A stretch of 64,000 bases of DNA from Neptuniibacter halophilus (GTDB taxonomy: Bacteria; Pseudomonadota; Gammaproteobacteria; Pseudomonadales; Balneatricaceae). The position numbers were made by a program, and so were the translations under genes. Positions 26,567-36,581 of this stretch are shown here, piece after piece (the first letter of the stretch is position 1; each line of letters starts with the position of its first letter). The notes below the pieces were generated by a model, which saw only the letters and a list, made by a program, of their open reading frames with translations, was not told where the DNA came from and did no database searches. The stretch is from NCBI RefSeq assembly GCF_030295765.1, contig NZ_AP027292.1:1550001-1614000 (forward strand), read 5' to 3'.

Positions 26567-27458
26567 TTTTCACCTGCACTTCAAACTGTACCCGGATATT
26601 CTCCCGGGTCTGATCCGCAACGCCCAACTCCTGATCCTCCACCAGCAGATCGAACAATACCAGACCATTGCGCTGCAAGGTTGCCTCCAGATAGCGAAAC
26701 GGCGAGTTATCCACAGGGCTGACAATATCGCTGGCCAGCAGAATCCGTTGCGGCTCAACCAGATTGGCGTAGAGGGTAGCGGCGGTGGGTTGCGACTCAG
26801 CAAAACTGTAAGCACTACCGTCCTCACCCTGGAAGCGATACAGATCGGTTCCTACCAGACAGAAACTCACCGGCTCATCGACAATAAAGTAGCGATAGCT
26901 GGGAGAGCCTGCCGGAAAGCTGTGTGCTGCTGTCAGGTTCAGGGTTACACTGCCGGTGGCCGAGGCCAGCGCATTACTGGCACTCATCAGCGGCGAGATA
27001 ATAGACCAACTGTCCAGATCGTAGATTGGATTGAGGTCGGATGAGCGGCCGATATCATCTCCCCCCGGATTCACCTCATCCTGTCGGTTGGTATCGAGCG
27101 GATAGACCGCAACCCGCCCCCGCTCCGGCTCTTCAGCAAAAGGAACACTGCTGAAACTGCTGGCCGCGGACGATACCGTTACCGGTACAGAGTCATAACG
27201 GGAAGCCGCCAGCGCCGGGATAAATTCCAGACAGGTGCCTGCCGCATTAATACGAATACTGTTAGGCAGCGCATTGCGTATCTCCCGGGTCATCCTGTCT
27301 ACCGCTACCCGTGCTGCAGCAGAGAGCTGGTCACGCCGGGTCAGATCCGCAAACCCCTGCATGGTACTGCCGATAAAGCTCACCGTTACCAGCGAGATTA
27401 CCGACAACAGCGTGATGACCACAATCAGCTCAATCAGAGTGAAACCACGCTGGCTCAT
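26556..27458 (-). CDS. mshO: MSHA pilus minor pilin MshO
   Basis: A 300-residue prepilin. The type IV pilin leader MSQRGFTLIELIVVITLLSV shows the prepilin peptidase site G|FTLIE, followed by a hydrophobic helix. The C-terminal part is long for a minor pilin, as in MshO. Its ATG overlaps the mshD stop codon by one base (TGATG), a sign of translational coupling. Confidence 0.85.
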   Translation of the reverse strand: MSQRGFTLIELIVVITLLSVISLVTVSFIGSTMQGFADLTRRDQLSAAARVAVDRMTREIRNALPNSIRINAAGTCLEFIPALAASRYDSVPVTVSSAASSFSSVPFAEEPERGRVAVYPLDTNRQDEVNPGGDDIGRSSDLNPIYDLDSWSIISPLMSASNALASATGSVTLNLTAAHSFPAGSPSYRYFIVDEPVSFCLVGTDLYRFQGEDGSAYSFAESQPTAATLYANLVEPQRILLASDIVSPVDNSPFRYLEATLQRNGLVLFDLLVEDQELGVADQTRENIRVQFEVQVKNAP

Positions 27459-27988
27459 CAGTAGTTCCCCCGCAGGGCGGTAAAGACCACCGCGCTCTGT
27501 CCGGTGTTCTGCGGCGGGGTGACTGTTACCGTGACCTGTTTCACACGCTCGTTATCGGTAAAGAAATCACTGCCCACATAGTTCACTGAGACCGCAACCT
27601 GATAACCGGAATAAGCATCGATCCCACCCGGCGTGGCCACCGCATTAAACAATCCCACCGCGCTCTCACTCAAACCGTTAAAATCATCCACATCATCAAA
27701 GCTGGAACGGGTTTCACCGCTGTCCGGCCCCAACGAGGCTGCGGCAGTACAGGGAGCGCATACCGGTCGTCCTCCCACCGGGGTGAGCTCATCGTAGCGC
27801 AGGTTAAGGATCTCCTCGAGATAGGCCTGTCCCAGATAGGAAACCCGGGTCTGCCACATCACATCGGCGCTGTGCCGGGCAATCGTCCCCCAACCGGCAA
27901 TGGCTGCAGTCAACGCAATCGCAATGATCACAATGGTGATGATCATTTCGACCAGAGAGAACCCCCGTTCAGCGGCAACTGGCTTCAT
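27458..27988 (-). CDS. mshD: MSHA pilus minor pilin MshD
   Basis: A 176-residue prepilin. The leader MKPVAAERGFSLVEMIITIV has the cleavage site G|FSLVE and a hydrophobic helix. The globular part has two cysteines in VCAPC. It overlaps the mshC end by 20 bases. Confidence 0.85.
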   Translation of the reverse strand: MKPVAAERGFSLVEMIITIVIIAIALTAAIAGWGTIARHSADVMWQTRVSYLGQAYLEEILNLRYDELTPVGGRPVCAPCTAAASLGPDSGETRSSFDDVDDFNGLSESAVGLFNAVATPGGIDAYSGYQVAVSVNYVGSDFFTDNERVKQVTVTVTPPQNTGQSAVVFTALRGNY

Positions 27989-28586
27989 AGGCGTATCCGC
28001 TCAGAGAGAGACAGAAATCTTTACGACTGTCATTGAATTGCAAACTGCTGTTGACCGTCTGGGCAGCTCCGGGGAAATCTGCTGCAACGCTCAGGCTGAC
28101 ATTGCGTCTGGCCCGAATCATGTTGCCCAACGGGTCATACATCACCACCAGATTATCATCCGTACCCAGAACACCGCTTACATTGCCCCCGGCGGCAAGA
28201 GACACCTGATAACTGAGACTGACCTCACCGGGAATCGTTTCCTTAAGCTGTGGAGGGGTTACATCCGCAGGCGTGACAGCATCGCTGGTATCCTGATCCA
28301 GCAGAATACTGATCTGCCAGCGGTCACTCGCGGTGCGCTGTAACACCCAGTAAACAGAGCCGGCATGTTGTGCCAACGCCACCTTCTGCGCCAGTTTCAG
28401 AGAGCCCAGTACCGAGTTACGCAGGGAAACCGTTTCATAACTGGACAGGTTGGTAAACCGGGGAATAGCGATGGCCGAGAGAATGGAGATCAGAACGATC
28501 ACAACGATGATCTCAACCAGCGTAAAACCACGCTGGTGAGATCGCGAGCAGCGCCGCGCCGACGATGACGGAAGGGAGCTGCTCAT
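27969..28586 (-). CDS. mshC: MSHA pilus minor pilin MshC
   Basis: A 205-residue prepilin. The cleavage motif RGFTLVEIIVVIVLIS is preceded by an unusually long basic/serine-rich leader, so translation may really start a little downstream. The hydrophobic helix ends near IPRFTNLSSYET, as in MshC-type proteins. Cysteines in DFCLSLSGYAYEASC near the end are typical of disulfide-bonded minor pilins. Confidence 0.82.
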   Translation of the reverse strand: MSSSLPSSSARRCSRSHQRGFTLVEIIVVIVLISILSAIAIPRFTNLSSYETVSLRNSVLGSLKLAQKVALAQHAGSVYWVLQRTASDRWQISILLDQDTSDAVTPADVTPPQLKETIPGEVSLSYQVSLAAGGNVSGVLGTDDNLVVMYDPLGNMIRARRNVSLSVAADFPGAAQTVNSSLQFNDSRKDFCLSLSGYAYEASCR

Positions 28587-28598
28587 AGGAAAGGGGCA

Positions 28599-29126
28599 TT
28601 AGCCATCAGTACCGGTGGCGCTGACATTACCGGTATCCGTTTCATAGGTAATCACGCGATCTTCAGAGGTTGAAGTGTTCTGTCTGTAGTAGGTGTACGC
28701 ACAGTCCGGACCGTTCGAAGAAGCCTGATATTCAACACCTGGGGTCGTTGCCGGATCTGCTGTGGAAGCCACCGGACGGCTGCCCTGAAGTACGCTGTCC
28801 CATACCTCAACACAGTCGGCAGCCTGCGGAGCCGCCAGATTAGCCGGAGCTGAACCATCTTCACCCACCGGATAACCGGAATCATTCACAACCACGGAGG
28901 CACCATCCAGTGAGACCGATGCACCAGAGGCAGCATTCTCAACTACGGCTTTGGCTTTAGCCAGCGCAACACCGGAAGCCAGACCACCCGCAGCACCTTT
29001 AACCGCAGCATTGTGCGCATCTTCGGTTACATTGATAAAACGCGGCAGGGCTACAGCAGCCAAAATACCCAGCAGTGCAATTACAACAACAAGCTCAATA
29101 ATGGTAAAACCCGTTTGTCTGTTCAT
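28599..29126 (-). CDS. mshA: MSHA major pilin MshA
   Basis: A 175-residue prepilin. The leader MNRQTGFTIIELVVVIALLG has the cleavage site G|FTIIE. Two cysteines (ADCVEVW and GPDCAYTYY) would form the C-terminal disulfide loop of MshA. The rest is Ala/Ser/Gly-rich, as in major pilins. It lies after an 80-base gap that probably holds its own promoter, which would allow higher expression than the assembly genes. Confidence 0.9.
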   Translation of the reverse strand: MNRQTGFTIIELVVVIALLGILAAVALPRFINVTEDAHNAAVKGAAGGLASGVALAKAKAVVENAASGASVSLDGASVVVNDSGYPVGEDGSAPANLAAPQAADCVEVWDSVLQGSRPVASTADPATTPGVEYQASSNGPDCAYTYYRQNTSTSEDRVITYETDTGNVSATGTDG

Positions 29127-29174
29127 GGCGACCCATGCTCCTGGTAACTCTTTGTAATTTATTTAATTTTTAAC

Positions 29175-29200
29175 AAAAAGGCAGGCACAAGTATAGTGCC
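29175..29200 (-). terminator. Possible attenuator between mshF and mshA
   Basis: On the minus strand GGCAC and GTGCC pair around TATACTT, then TGCCTTTTTG. The stem is short, so this would be a leaky terminator ahead of mshA's own promoter. The adjacent sequence CGGCAC-N5-TTGT also looks somewhat like a sigma-54 promoter but lacks the -12 GC. Confidence 0.4.
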
Positions 29201-29206
29201 GACCCA

Positions 29207-29740
29207 TCAATCAGGCTGCCAATCAAACCGGAAAACCGGTTGTAATCTGGCCTCCAGCACCATTCCATGGTCCCTTTCGGGCTGTTGCATCTGAAGATCC
29301 AGTTGCAACACTAAAATATCCGTTTCGCTGAACTGGTTGCTAATCCCCTCAGTACGAAGGGCCTTGTACACCAGCCAGTGTCGGTCTGTAACGAAATACC
29401 AGCGTTGTCCGGGTAGCGTTTTGAGTTCCGCTTCAACTACCTCACCGGCATAGTTATCCGGCGTTTCATAGATCAGGCCGGCAGGGTTCTGCATCCGCAG
29501 CGCAGTTCGGCTTTGGCTCTCCCCGGCCGCATACCATTCTGCCACTTTCAGGGTTATCTGCGCCTGCATTTTCAGACGAGCGCCCTGAAACGAAACCCGT
29601 TCAACGTCTTCCGCCATCTGCTCGAAGCGTTTATACGCAACCGTCATCAGCAGCGCAATGATAAACGTCAAAACAACCACTTCCAGCAGGGAGGCGCCGC
29701 GTTGACAGCGACCACCCGGCCGTGTGTTTACCTTAGCCAT
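29207..29740 (-). CDS. mshF: MSHA biogenesis protein MshF
   Basis: A 177-residue inner-membrane protein. A hydrophobic segment near residues 17-33 (ASLLEVVVLTFIIALLMTV) anchors it, followed by a periplasmic domain without recognisable motifs. The name rests on its position between mshG and mshA and on the membrane topology; it overlaps mshG by 8 bases. Confidence 0.75.
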   Translation of the reverse strand: MAKVNTRPGGRCQRGASLLEVVVLTFIIALLMTVAYKRFEQMAEDVERVSFQGARLKMQAQITLKVAEWYAAGESQSRTALRMQNPAGLIYETPDNYAGEVVEAELKTLPGQRWYFVTDRHWLVYKALRTEGISNQFSETDILVLQLDLQMQQPERDHGMVLEARLQPVFRFDWQPD

Positions 29741-30965
29741 TGATGGTGGTACTCAGTTCCCACAATGGCAGGAATACACCCAGTGCCAGCACCAGCACCA
29801 TCGCCCCAATGGCGATAATCAGTATCGGCTCAATGGCGCTGGTGAGGTTTTTCAGATCGTACTCTACCTCCTGCTCATAGAAGCCCGCGGCTTCTTCCAG
29901 CATCTGATCGACCCGTCCGGTTTCCTCACCCACCGCCAGCATCTGCATCACCAGCGGGCTGAACATCCCGGCCTGATGCGCGGTCTGGGTAAAGGACTCA
30001 CCCCGCTCAATCCCCTGACGCATTCCGGCAACCTTCTGACCGATATAACTGTTGCCCACCGCATTGGCCACAATCGATAAGCCCTGTTCGATCGGTACCC
30101 CGGCCTTGAGCACAATACTGAAGGTACGGGAGAAACGCCCGAGGGTGATTCGATAGAATATCGGCCCGACGATCGGAAATTTCAGTTTTTTCCTGTCCCA
30201 GGTCAATCGCCCGGTCTCGCTTCGCTTCCAGCGTATAAACAGGATGATCGCCAGCACCAGAACGGCCAGCATGCTGTGCCACCAGTTTACGGTAAAATCC
30301 GAAATAGCGATCAGTACCTGAGTCTGCCAGGGCATCTCACCGCCAAAACTGTCAAAGACCGATTTAAACGCGGGAATCACAAAGACGTTAATAATCGCGA
30401 TAGCAATCGTAATGGCGATCATCACAAACATCGGGTAACGGGTCGCCTGCTTGACCTGCTTAACGGTCTGCTGTTCCAGCTCCAGATAGCCGGCCATCTG
30501 CCGGAATGCCAGATCCAGTTGACCGGTGTTTTCACCCACATGAATAATACTGACATAAAGCTCAGTGAACACTTTGGGGTGCTTACGCATCGCCGACGAA
30601 AGCGCGTTACCCTTCTCCAGATCATCCGCCAACTGGCTCAGGGTTTCAGACAATAGCGGGTTCTGCACCGTATTCGCCAAACCGCGCATCGCCCGGGTAA
30701 TTGGCACACCGGCTTTGGTCAGGCTGAACATCTGGCGGCTGAACATGATCAGCTCATCCAGAGTAATTTTCTGAAACAGGCGAATCTGGGTTGATTTTTT
30801 CTGGCTCTGTTCGGTTCCTGCCGCTGCAGTAACCTGTTCAATATTGACCGGAATAATCCCCTCAGACGAGAGCTGAGAAGCCGCCATAGACGCGGAAGCC
30901 GCCTCCACTCGTCCGTTAACTTCGGCGCCCTCTCGATTACGTCCGCGATAGCTGAAATGAGCCAT
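29733..30965 (-). CDS. mshG: MSHA platform protein MshG (PilC/GspF family)
   Basis: A 410-residue inner-membrane platform protein with two T2SSF domains. The start MAHFSYRGRNREGAEVNG and the paired segments FSRQMFSLTKAGVPITRAM and FSRTFSIVLKAGVPIEQGL are diagnostic repeats. Three membrane helices lie near residues 175-195, 220-240 and 380-400. It works with the ATPase MshE, encoded directly upstream. Confidence 0.93.
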   Translation of the reverse strand: MAHFSYRGRNREGAEVNGRVEAASASMAASQLSSEGIIPVNIEQVTAAAGTEQSQKKSTQIRLFQKITLDELIMFSRQMFSLTKAGVPITRAMRGLANTVQNPLLSETLSQLADDLEKGNALSSAMRKHPKVFTELYVSIIHVGENTGQLDLAFRQMAGYLELEQQTVKQVKQATRYPMFVMIAITIAIAIINVFVIPAFKSVFDSFGGEMPWQTQVLIAISDFTVNWWHSMLAVLVLAIILFIRWKRSETGRLTWDRKKLKFPIVGPIFYRITLGRFSRTFSIVLKAGVPIEQGLSIVANAVGNSYIGQKVAGMRQGIERGESFTQTAHQAGMFSPLVMQMLAVGEETGRVDQMLEEAAGFYEQEVEYDLKNLTSAIEPILIIAIGAMVLVLALGVFLPLWELSTTING

Positions 30966-30968
30966 GAT

Positions 30969-32756
30969 TTACTCCAGCTCTAATCCGCTGCTGATGCCGC
31001 CGGCCGAAGACGGGTTGGCTGCGGTCGCTGCCGGCGCATCCAGATAAGCAGATTCATCCAGTTGCTCGGTCACCCTGAAGACTTCATCCAGCGTGGTAAT
31101 CCCCTGAATCGCCAGCTCCAGAGCACTGTATACCAGCGGCTGATAATGCGGATCAGTTTTTGCCGCCAGGGTAAACGCCGCGCTATCGTTGCGCCGAAGC
31201 GCGTCCGCCATCGCCTCATTCAGCTCCAGCAGTTCAAAGATACCGGTACGGCCCTTATAACCGGTGTTGTTACAGTAGGTACAACCGCGGCCCTTTTTAA
31301 GTTCGATATCATCCAGCCCCAGCTCCTCCTGACGGGCCTCCAGCCAAAGCTGCTCCTGACCACTGGGGTGATAGTGCTGTTTGCAGTTATCACAGATCTT
31401 ACGGATCAGGCGCTGTGCCAGAATCCCGTTCAGCGCAGAGGCTGCCAGATACCCTTCGATGCCGATATCGGTTAGCCGCATGGCGCTGGAGACCGCATCA
31501 TTGGTGTGCAGGGTCGAGAGTACAAAGTGACCGGTCATCGCCGCACGCAGGGCGATTTCAGCGGTTTCCAGATCACGAATCTCACCCACCAGCAGAATGT
31601 CCGGGTCCTGACGCAGTGTGGCCCGCAACACGGTAGAGAAATCCAGACCGATATTCGGCTGAACCTGAACCTGATTGATACGCGGAAGCCGATACTCGAC
31701 CGGGTCTTCAACCGTGATGATCTTTTTCTGATGACTGTTCAGCTCATTCAGCGCGCCGTAGAGCGTCGTTGTTTTACCGCTACCGGTCGGGCCGGTGACC
31801 AGTAAAATGCCATGGGGCTCATGAATCAGCCGGCGCAGTCGAGGCAACATTTTCTCTGGCAGACCCACTTTATCCAGCCCGATGATACCTCCGGACTGAT
31901 CCAGCAGACGCATCACCACCGATTCACCGAACTGGATCGGCAGGGTCGAGATACGCACATCCACACTGTGCCCGGACACATTGATATTAAAGCGCCCGTC
32001 CTGAGGCAGACGCTTTTCAGAAATATTCAGCGAAGCCATCAGTTTCAGACGCAATACCAGCGCCGAGGCGATTCGCTTCTCTTTCATTACATGCTCATGC
32101 AGCACACCATCGATACGCTGACGGATACGCAACACCGTTTCGTCCGGTTCGATATGAATATCCGACGCACCCACCTGCACTGCATCCTCAAACAGGCTTT
32201 TCAGCAGTTTGACCACCGGCACATCAACTTCATCGGTAGCCGTCAGTGCCGCCAGATCAAAGGCGTCATCAGCGATCTCTTCGTTGAGCTGATCCGCCAG
32301 ATCCTCGATATCACTGGTTTTGCGGTACAGCAGATCCATCGATTGCAGCAGTTGTCCTTCCGAGACCACCGCCAGTTCAATCGGCTTCGACAAGACCCGC
32401 TGCATCTCATCGAAGGCAAAGATATCCATCGGATCGGGCATCCCCACCAGAAAGTGATCCACCTCCTCTTTCAGCACCAGCGCGCGGAAACGGCGGGCCT
32501 GGGTTTCAGGGAGCCGCAGTACATCCTCCTGATTGAAAGAGTAATGGGTCAGGTCCACCAGCGGGATATTCAGTTGTTGCGAAAGGAATTCGAGGAACTG
32601 CTGCTCCTCGACATAGCCCATATTAACCAGTGTCTTACCCAGCTTCTGCCGGGTCTGTTTCTGCCGGTCCAGCGCCTCCATCAACTGCTGTTCGCTGATG
32701 ACGTTATTCTGGACCAGCAGGTCACCGATTCGGATTTTCATCTTTGGCGCGGCCAT
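30969..32756 (-). CDS. mshE: MSHA extension ATPase MshE, c-di-GMP-binding type
   Basis: A 595-residue GspE-family ATPase that drives pilus extension. The N-terminal MshEN domain shows the two tandem c-di-GMP-binding repeats, RIGDLLVQNNVISEQQLMEAL and KLGKTLVNMGYVEEQQFLEFL (residues about 7-65). The ATPase has Walker A GPTGSGKTT, an Asp-box region and the zinc-type cysteine pairs CDNCKQHY and CTYCNNTGYKG. Binding c-di-GMP is established for Vibrio MshE and inferred here. Confidence 0.94.
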   Translation of the reverse strand: MAAPKMKIRIGDLLVQNNVISEQQLMEALDRQKQTRQKLGKTLVNMGYVEEQQFLEFLSQQLNIPLVDLTHYSFNQEDVLRLPETQARRFRALVLKEEVDHFLVGMPDPMDIFAFDEMQRVLSKPIELAVVSEGQLLQSMDLLYRKTSDIEDLADQLNEEIADDAFDLAALTATDEVDVPVVKLLKSLFEDAVQVGASDIHIEPDETVLRIRQRIDGVLHEHVMKEKRIASALVLRLKLMASLNISEKRLPQDGRFNINVSGHSVDVRISTLPIQFGESVVMRLLDQSGGIIGLDKVGLPEKMLPRLRRLIHEPHGILLVTGPTGSGKTTTLYGALNELNSHQKKIITVEDPVEYRLPRINQVQVQPNIGLDFSTVLRATLRQDPDILLVGEIRDLETAEIALRAAMTGHFVLSTLHTNDAVSSAMRLTDIGIEGYLAASALNGILAQRLIRKICDNCKQHYHPSGQEQLWLEARQEELGLDDIELKKGRGCTYCNNTGYKGRTGIFELLELNEAMADALRRNDSAAFTLAAKTDPHYQPLVYSALELAIQGITTLDEVFRVTEQLDESAYLDAPAATAANPSSAGGISSGLELE

Positions 32757-32767
32757 GCACCCTTCCC

Positions 32768-34087
32768 CTAACGACCCGCCAGCGCTTGCAGGCGCTGCCG
32801 GGCATAATTTTTCAAATTCTGCGCCATCATCGGGATCTGCAATCCACTCTGATAAGCGTTACGCGCTTCCGCATAGCGCTGTGCCTGCTCCAGCGCGTAG
32901 CCCATACCGATCCACCAGCGCGGCACCTGATTATTTTGCTGCAAGAGCTGGTAATAAACCCGGGCTGCAGACTCATAAGCCCCCTGCTGCTGATAAGCAC
33001 TGGCAAGCAATTCATGGTATTCCGGATCCGCCTTCAGCCCGGGCCGGTTTGGCATCAGCAATGCCTGAGCCTGCGCCGGCTGCCCCTGACTGATCCACAA
33101 CCGTGCCTGCAGTTTCTTCAGCGCTGCGTCTTCAGGGTGTCGTGGCAGACTTCGGTCCAGTAATGCCTGCGCAGCAGCGGTATCCCCTGCAGACAGTTGC
33201 AGCGTAATCAGCAACACTCGCGCTGCCAGCATCTGTTTCGGTTGCTTACGAATCTCTTGCCAGAGGAACGCTTCTGCCTGCTCAAGCTGACCTTTATTCA
33301 CCAGACTACGGGCACGCTGAGCCACTTTTGCATCACTCAACTGCTGAATCGATTTGCTGACCGGTTGTGGTGTGCGCTTTATCGGTTCAGCTTCTGACTG
33401 CACCTGCAAAGCGGCACCATTACGTAGCGTTTCCTTCTGTACCGCCACCGGCTTCGCCACCTCAGAATCCGGTTTCTCCATCACCACAGGGTCTGATGGC
33501 ACAGAGGCCTCCTCTGCAACCGCAGGGATCACCCCCAGAATCAGAGTGCTCGGGTTATGCTGAACTTTGAACGAGAACTGACTGCCCCGACGGGTACTCA
33601 ATGTAAGAATCTGGCGCTGGTCCAGACTGCGGATCTGCAGGTCAGCAACCAGTTGACTACTGATCACTGGCAACGGCGTATTCAGGGCAACATCTTCAAA
33701 GGCGACTTCGATCTCAGTGGCGCTCTGATTAAGCAACTGGATATCTGCAGCCCCGTTGAGGCGAACTACCAGATCGCCGGCCTGATCACTGCCCGCCCAC
33801 TGGATCTGCTCAATCACCACCGGCTCAGGCTGTACCGCCGGAGCGGGGGCCACCGCTGCGACAGGTAGTGCTCGATTATTATCAGCCAGCGCATACTCCT
33901 GCCACAGCAGCCATCCCGTGGTGCAGATAGCCAGCAGACCGATCCCCCAGAGGATCAGACGCGGCAACGGGTTCGGTGCAGGCGGTTCGATAGGCTGGGC
34001 GGCTTTCACCCCTTGCTGGTTAGCAGCAGCGGTGGAACGCTCATTACGCCGCTCCAGATCCCGGAGCATGTCGTTAACCAGACTCAT
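32768..34087 (-). CDS. mshN: MSHA biogenesis protein MshN, TPR-containing
   Basis: A 439-residue protein with one membrane helix near residues 42-60 (LPRLILWGIGLLAICTTGWLL) and a periplasmic C-terminal half of tetratricopeptide-like repeats (for example AAQALLDRSLPRHPEDAALK). The Pro/Val-rich middle is a linker. It overlaps the AAA+ gene mshM by 4 bases. The name rests on topology and position. Confidence 0.83.
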   Translation of the reverse strand: MSLVNDMLRDLERRNERSTAAANQQGVKAAQPIEPPAPNPLPRLILWGIGLLAICTTGWLLWQEYALADNNRALPVAAVAPAPAVQPEPVVIEQIQWAGSDQAGDLVVRLNGAADIQLLNQSATEIEVAFEDVALNTPLPVISSQLVADLQIRSLDQRQILTLSTRRGSQFSFKVQHNPSTLILGVIPAVAEEASVPSDPVVMEKPDSEVAKPVAVQKETLRNGAALQVQSEAEPIKRTPQPVSKSIQQLSDAKVAQRARSLVNKGQLEQAEAFLWQEIRKQPKQMLAARVLLITLQLSAGDTAAAQALLDRSLPRHPEDAALKKLQARLWISQGQPAQAQALLMPNRPGLKADPEYHELLASAYQQQGAYESAARVYYQLLQQNNQVPRWWIGMGYALEQAQRYAEARNAYQSGLQIPMMAQNLKNYARQRLQALAGR

Positions 34088-34989
34088 AGACCCACTCCGG
34101 AATAAACCAGATACCCGGTCAGCAACGCCAGTGTCGCCACACCTGCCCAGAGCAGCGGTTGCAGCTCTCGTGGCCGGGTTAAGCCCTGAGTATCATCAAT
34201 CGCGTGCAGCACATGACGTTTATCCACTTTCAGATCGCCTTTCCCGTAGGCTGACATCAGCGCTTTATGGCTGAGGATGTTGATCAGTCGTGGAGTGCCG
34301 GCTGAGGCCTGAGCGATTTTTTTTGCCGCATCGCGCTTGAACAGAGACAGCCCCTGAAAACCCGCGAGCTGAACCCGCTGATCGATATAGTGCTGGACCG
34401 ATTCCTGATCCAGATGGCTAAGCTGGTAGCTGAAGGTAATACGTTGCAGCAACTGACGCAGGGATTTGCGGCTGAGCAGCTCATCCAGTTCCGGCTGACC
34501 GAACAACACCACCTGAAACAGCTTGGCGGATTCGGTTTCCAGATTCGTCAGCAGGCGCAGTGCTTCTATCGTATCCGCCGGCGTGGCCTGCGCTTCATCG
34601 ACCAGCAATACCACTTTTTTCTGCTGAGCTGCCAACTCGATCAGACGATGATTGATCGCATTCAGCAGTTCAAACTGTTCAACCCCCTCCGTCGGCACGC
34701 CGATTTCCTGAGCAAAACTTTTACGAAACTCATCCGGGTTGAGGTTGGGGTTGGGGATATAGGCGGTGACGTATTCATCGCCGTCCAGTGCGTTAAGCAA
34801 TTTACGACAGAGCAGGGTTTTGCCCGTGCCAACCTCACCCACCACTTTGACAAAACCGTCACCACCGGCGAGCGCTACCAGAATCAGATTCAGCGCTTCA
34901 TGGTGGGTCGGCAGGTTAAGAAAAAAATGGGTATTCGGCGTCAGGCTGAACGGCAGTTCATTGAGACCAAAATGCTCCGTATACATCAT
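34084..34989 (-). CDS. mshM: MSHA biogenesis AAA+ ATPase MshM (ExeA-like)
   Basis: A 301-residue AAA+ protein of the ExeA type. Walker A is GEVGTGKTLLCRKL near residue 45, Walker B VVLLVDEAQATP near residue 120. A C-terminal membrane helix (LLWAGVATLALLTGYLV) would place the ATPase on the cytoplasmic side. In related systems ExeA helps assemble the secretin ring, here encoded by mshL. Confidence 0.9.
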   Translation of the reverse strand: MMYTEHFGLNELPFSLTPNTHFFLNLPTHHEALNLILVALAGGDGFVKVVGEVGTGKTLLCRKLLNALDGDEYVTAYIPNPNLNPDEFRKSFAQEIGVPTEGVEQFELLNAINHRLIELAAQQKKVVLLVDEAQATPADTIEALRLLTNLETESAKLFQVVLFGQPELDELLSRKSLRQLLQRITFSYQLSHLDQESVQHYIDQRVQLAGFQGLSLFKRDAAKKIAQASAGTPRLINILSHKALMSAYGKGDLKVDKRHVLHAIDDTQGLTRPRELQPLLWAGVATLALLTGYLVYSGVGL

Positions 34990-34996
34990 GGGCCCC

Positions 34997-36571
34997 TTAA
35001 GCGTCCGGAGCCGTCATCAGATTACGGAAGGAGCGCAGGCTACGCTGCAGCTCATCCTGCAGGCTGTCATGGTTAGCCAGTACCGGACGCAGCAGAATCA
35101 CCAGTTCTGTCTTGCTTCCGGCCTGACGATCCTGACGGAAGAGTTTACCCACGCCCGGCAGGTCGCCCAGCCCCGGCGTTTTCGCCTGAGTATCGCTGTC
35201 GGTAGACTTCATCAGACCACCAATCACGATCACCTGGCCACTCTCCGCCCGGACGATACTATCGGACTCACGTACAGAACTCAGTGCCAGAGGGATATTA
35301 AAGTCATCACTGCCGATACTGATTCGTTTCTGCTGATCCACCACCTCAGATACGGTGGGATGGATATGCAGTACGATATCACCGGTTGCACTGATCTGTG
35401 GTGTGACATCCAGCGCAATCCCGGAGAAGAACGGCGTCAGCTCAATACTTGGCGAGTTGGTCGTGCTGGTCCCCGTGGTGGTGGTGTTCTCCACCTCGGT
35501 AACGAAAAACTCATCAGTACCCACCTTGATCACCGCCTTCTGGTTATTCACCGTCGATACCCGGGGGCTGGAAAGCACCTGCACGTCGCCCTGACTCTGC
35601 AATAACTGGATGACCGCAGTAAAATCACCGATGCTCAGATCCGCCGTGAAAATACCCGCAATGTCGTCTGCATTAGACAATGTCTGAGAACTCTGGGAGA
35701 AGAGCGCCGTATTACCCTCACCCGGCTCCCCGAGGATCGACCAGTTCACACCGGACTGAAAACCGCTGTTCAGGGTCACCTCAAGAATTTTTGCTTCAAT
35801 CACCACCTGACGGTGCAGAATCAGTTCAGCCTGAGACAGGTAGTCGCGCACCGTCGCCAACTCACTGGGCAGCGCACGCACAACCACCACACCGGTCTGC
35901 GGTGTAACCACCACTTTACGTCCTTCTCCGGTCACAATTGTCTGCAAGGTGCTGCTCAGATTGCCCCAGAAATTAGTCGCTGTTTTGGTACTGATGCGGG
36001 TACCGATCACCTCTTCACTGGTTGAGTTGGTCCCTGCTGCCGTTACCGAGCCCGCACTGACCTGTGTATCGGAAGTGCCGTCGCGCTGAATATCCAGATA
36101 GTTGATCTGGAAGATCTCCGTTTGCAGAGAAGCCGGCAATACCTGATACAGATTACCGGAACGACTGTACTCATAACCGTAAACCCGGTGTACCGCCTGC
36201 ATCACTTCATCCACTGAGACATCCTTCAGGCTCAGCGAGATACTGCCACCCACCTGTTCATGGACGATCATGTTGTAACGGGTGTCCTGTACCAGCCCCA
36301 TAAAGAAATCACGGGCCGGTAATGCTTCGGCGGTGATATCAAAACGCTCCTCATCCAGCGCAGGCTGCTGCAGACTGAGCGGGGGCAGCAGTGCCGGGGC
36401 TAACGGTGGTGGAGCCGGTTCGGAACGTTGCGCATTCTGCTCAATCGCTTCCTCCAGTGCGGCAACACCCTCCTGATGGGTTGATGAACCCGCCACCGGC
36501 GGCATCCCCTGACAACCTGCCAACAGCACCACCGCCGTTACCAGGAAAACCTTACCCATCCAATTTTTCAT
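34997..36571 (-). CDS. mshL: MSHA secretin MshL
   Basis: A 524-residue outer-membrane secretin. The lipobox LLAGC has the acylated C20 after a signal peptide. The middle carries a secretin N0/STN-type region (EVGGSISLSLKDVSVDEVMQAV) and the C-terminal half the secretin core, with VPGVGKLFR-like end (GDLPGVGKLFRQDRQ). The ATG at 36571 is used because it begins the lipoprotein signal; an upstream start would add 17 residues before it. Confidence 0.92.
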   Translation of the reverse strand: MKNWMGKVFLVTAVVLLAGCQGMPPVAGSSTHQEGVAALEEAIEQNAQRSEPAPPPLAPALLPPLSLQQPALDEERFDITAEALPARDFFMGLVQDTRYNMIVHEQVGGSISLSLKDVSVDEVMQAVHRVYGYEYSRSGNLYQVLPASLQTEIFQINYLDIQRDGTSDTQVSAGSVTAAGTNSTSEEVIGTRISTKTATNFWGNLSSTLQTIVTGEGRKVVVTPQTGVVVVRALPSELATVRDYLSQAELILHRQVVIEAKILEVTLNSGFQSGVNWSILGEPGEGNTALFSQSSQTLSNADDIAGIFTADLSIGDFTAVIQLLQSQGDVQVLSSPRVSTVNNQKAVIKVGTDEFFVTEVENTTTTGTSTTNSPSIELTPFFSGIALDVTPQISATGDIVLHIHPTVSEVVDQQKRISIGSDDFNIPLALSSVRESDSIVRAESGQVIVIGGLMKSTDSDTQAKTPGLGDLPGVGKLFRQDRQAGSKTELVILLRPVLANHDSLQDELQRSLRSFRNLMTAPDA

Positions 36572-36581
36572 GCTTAATGAC

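Noticed and set aside
29184..29200. Sigma-54 promoter before mshA
   Set aside because: The -24 GG is present but the -12 GC is replaced by GT; kept only as a remark.
31812..32771. A 319-codon plus-strand frame opposite mshE
   Set aside because: Antisense shadow of a well-identified ATPase; composition is unnatural and no motif is visible.
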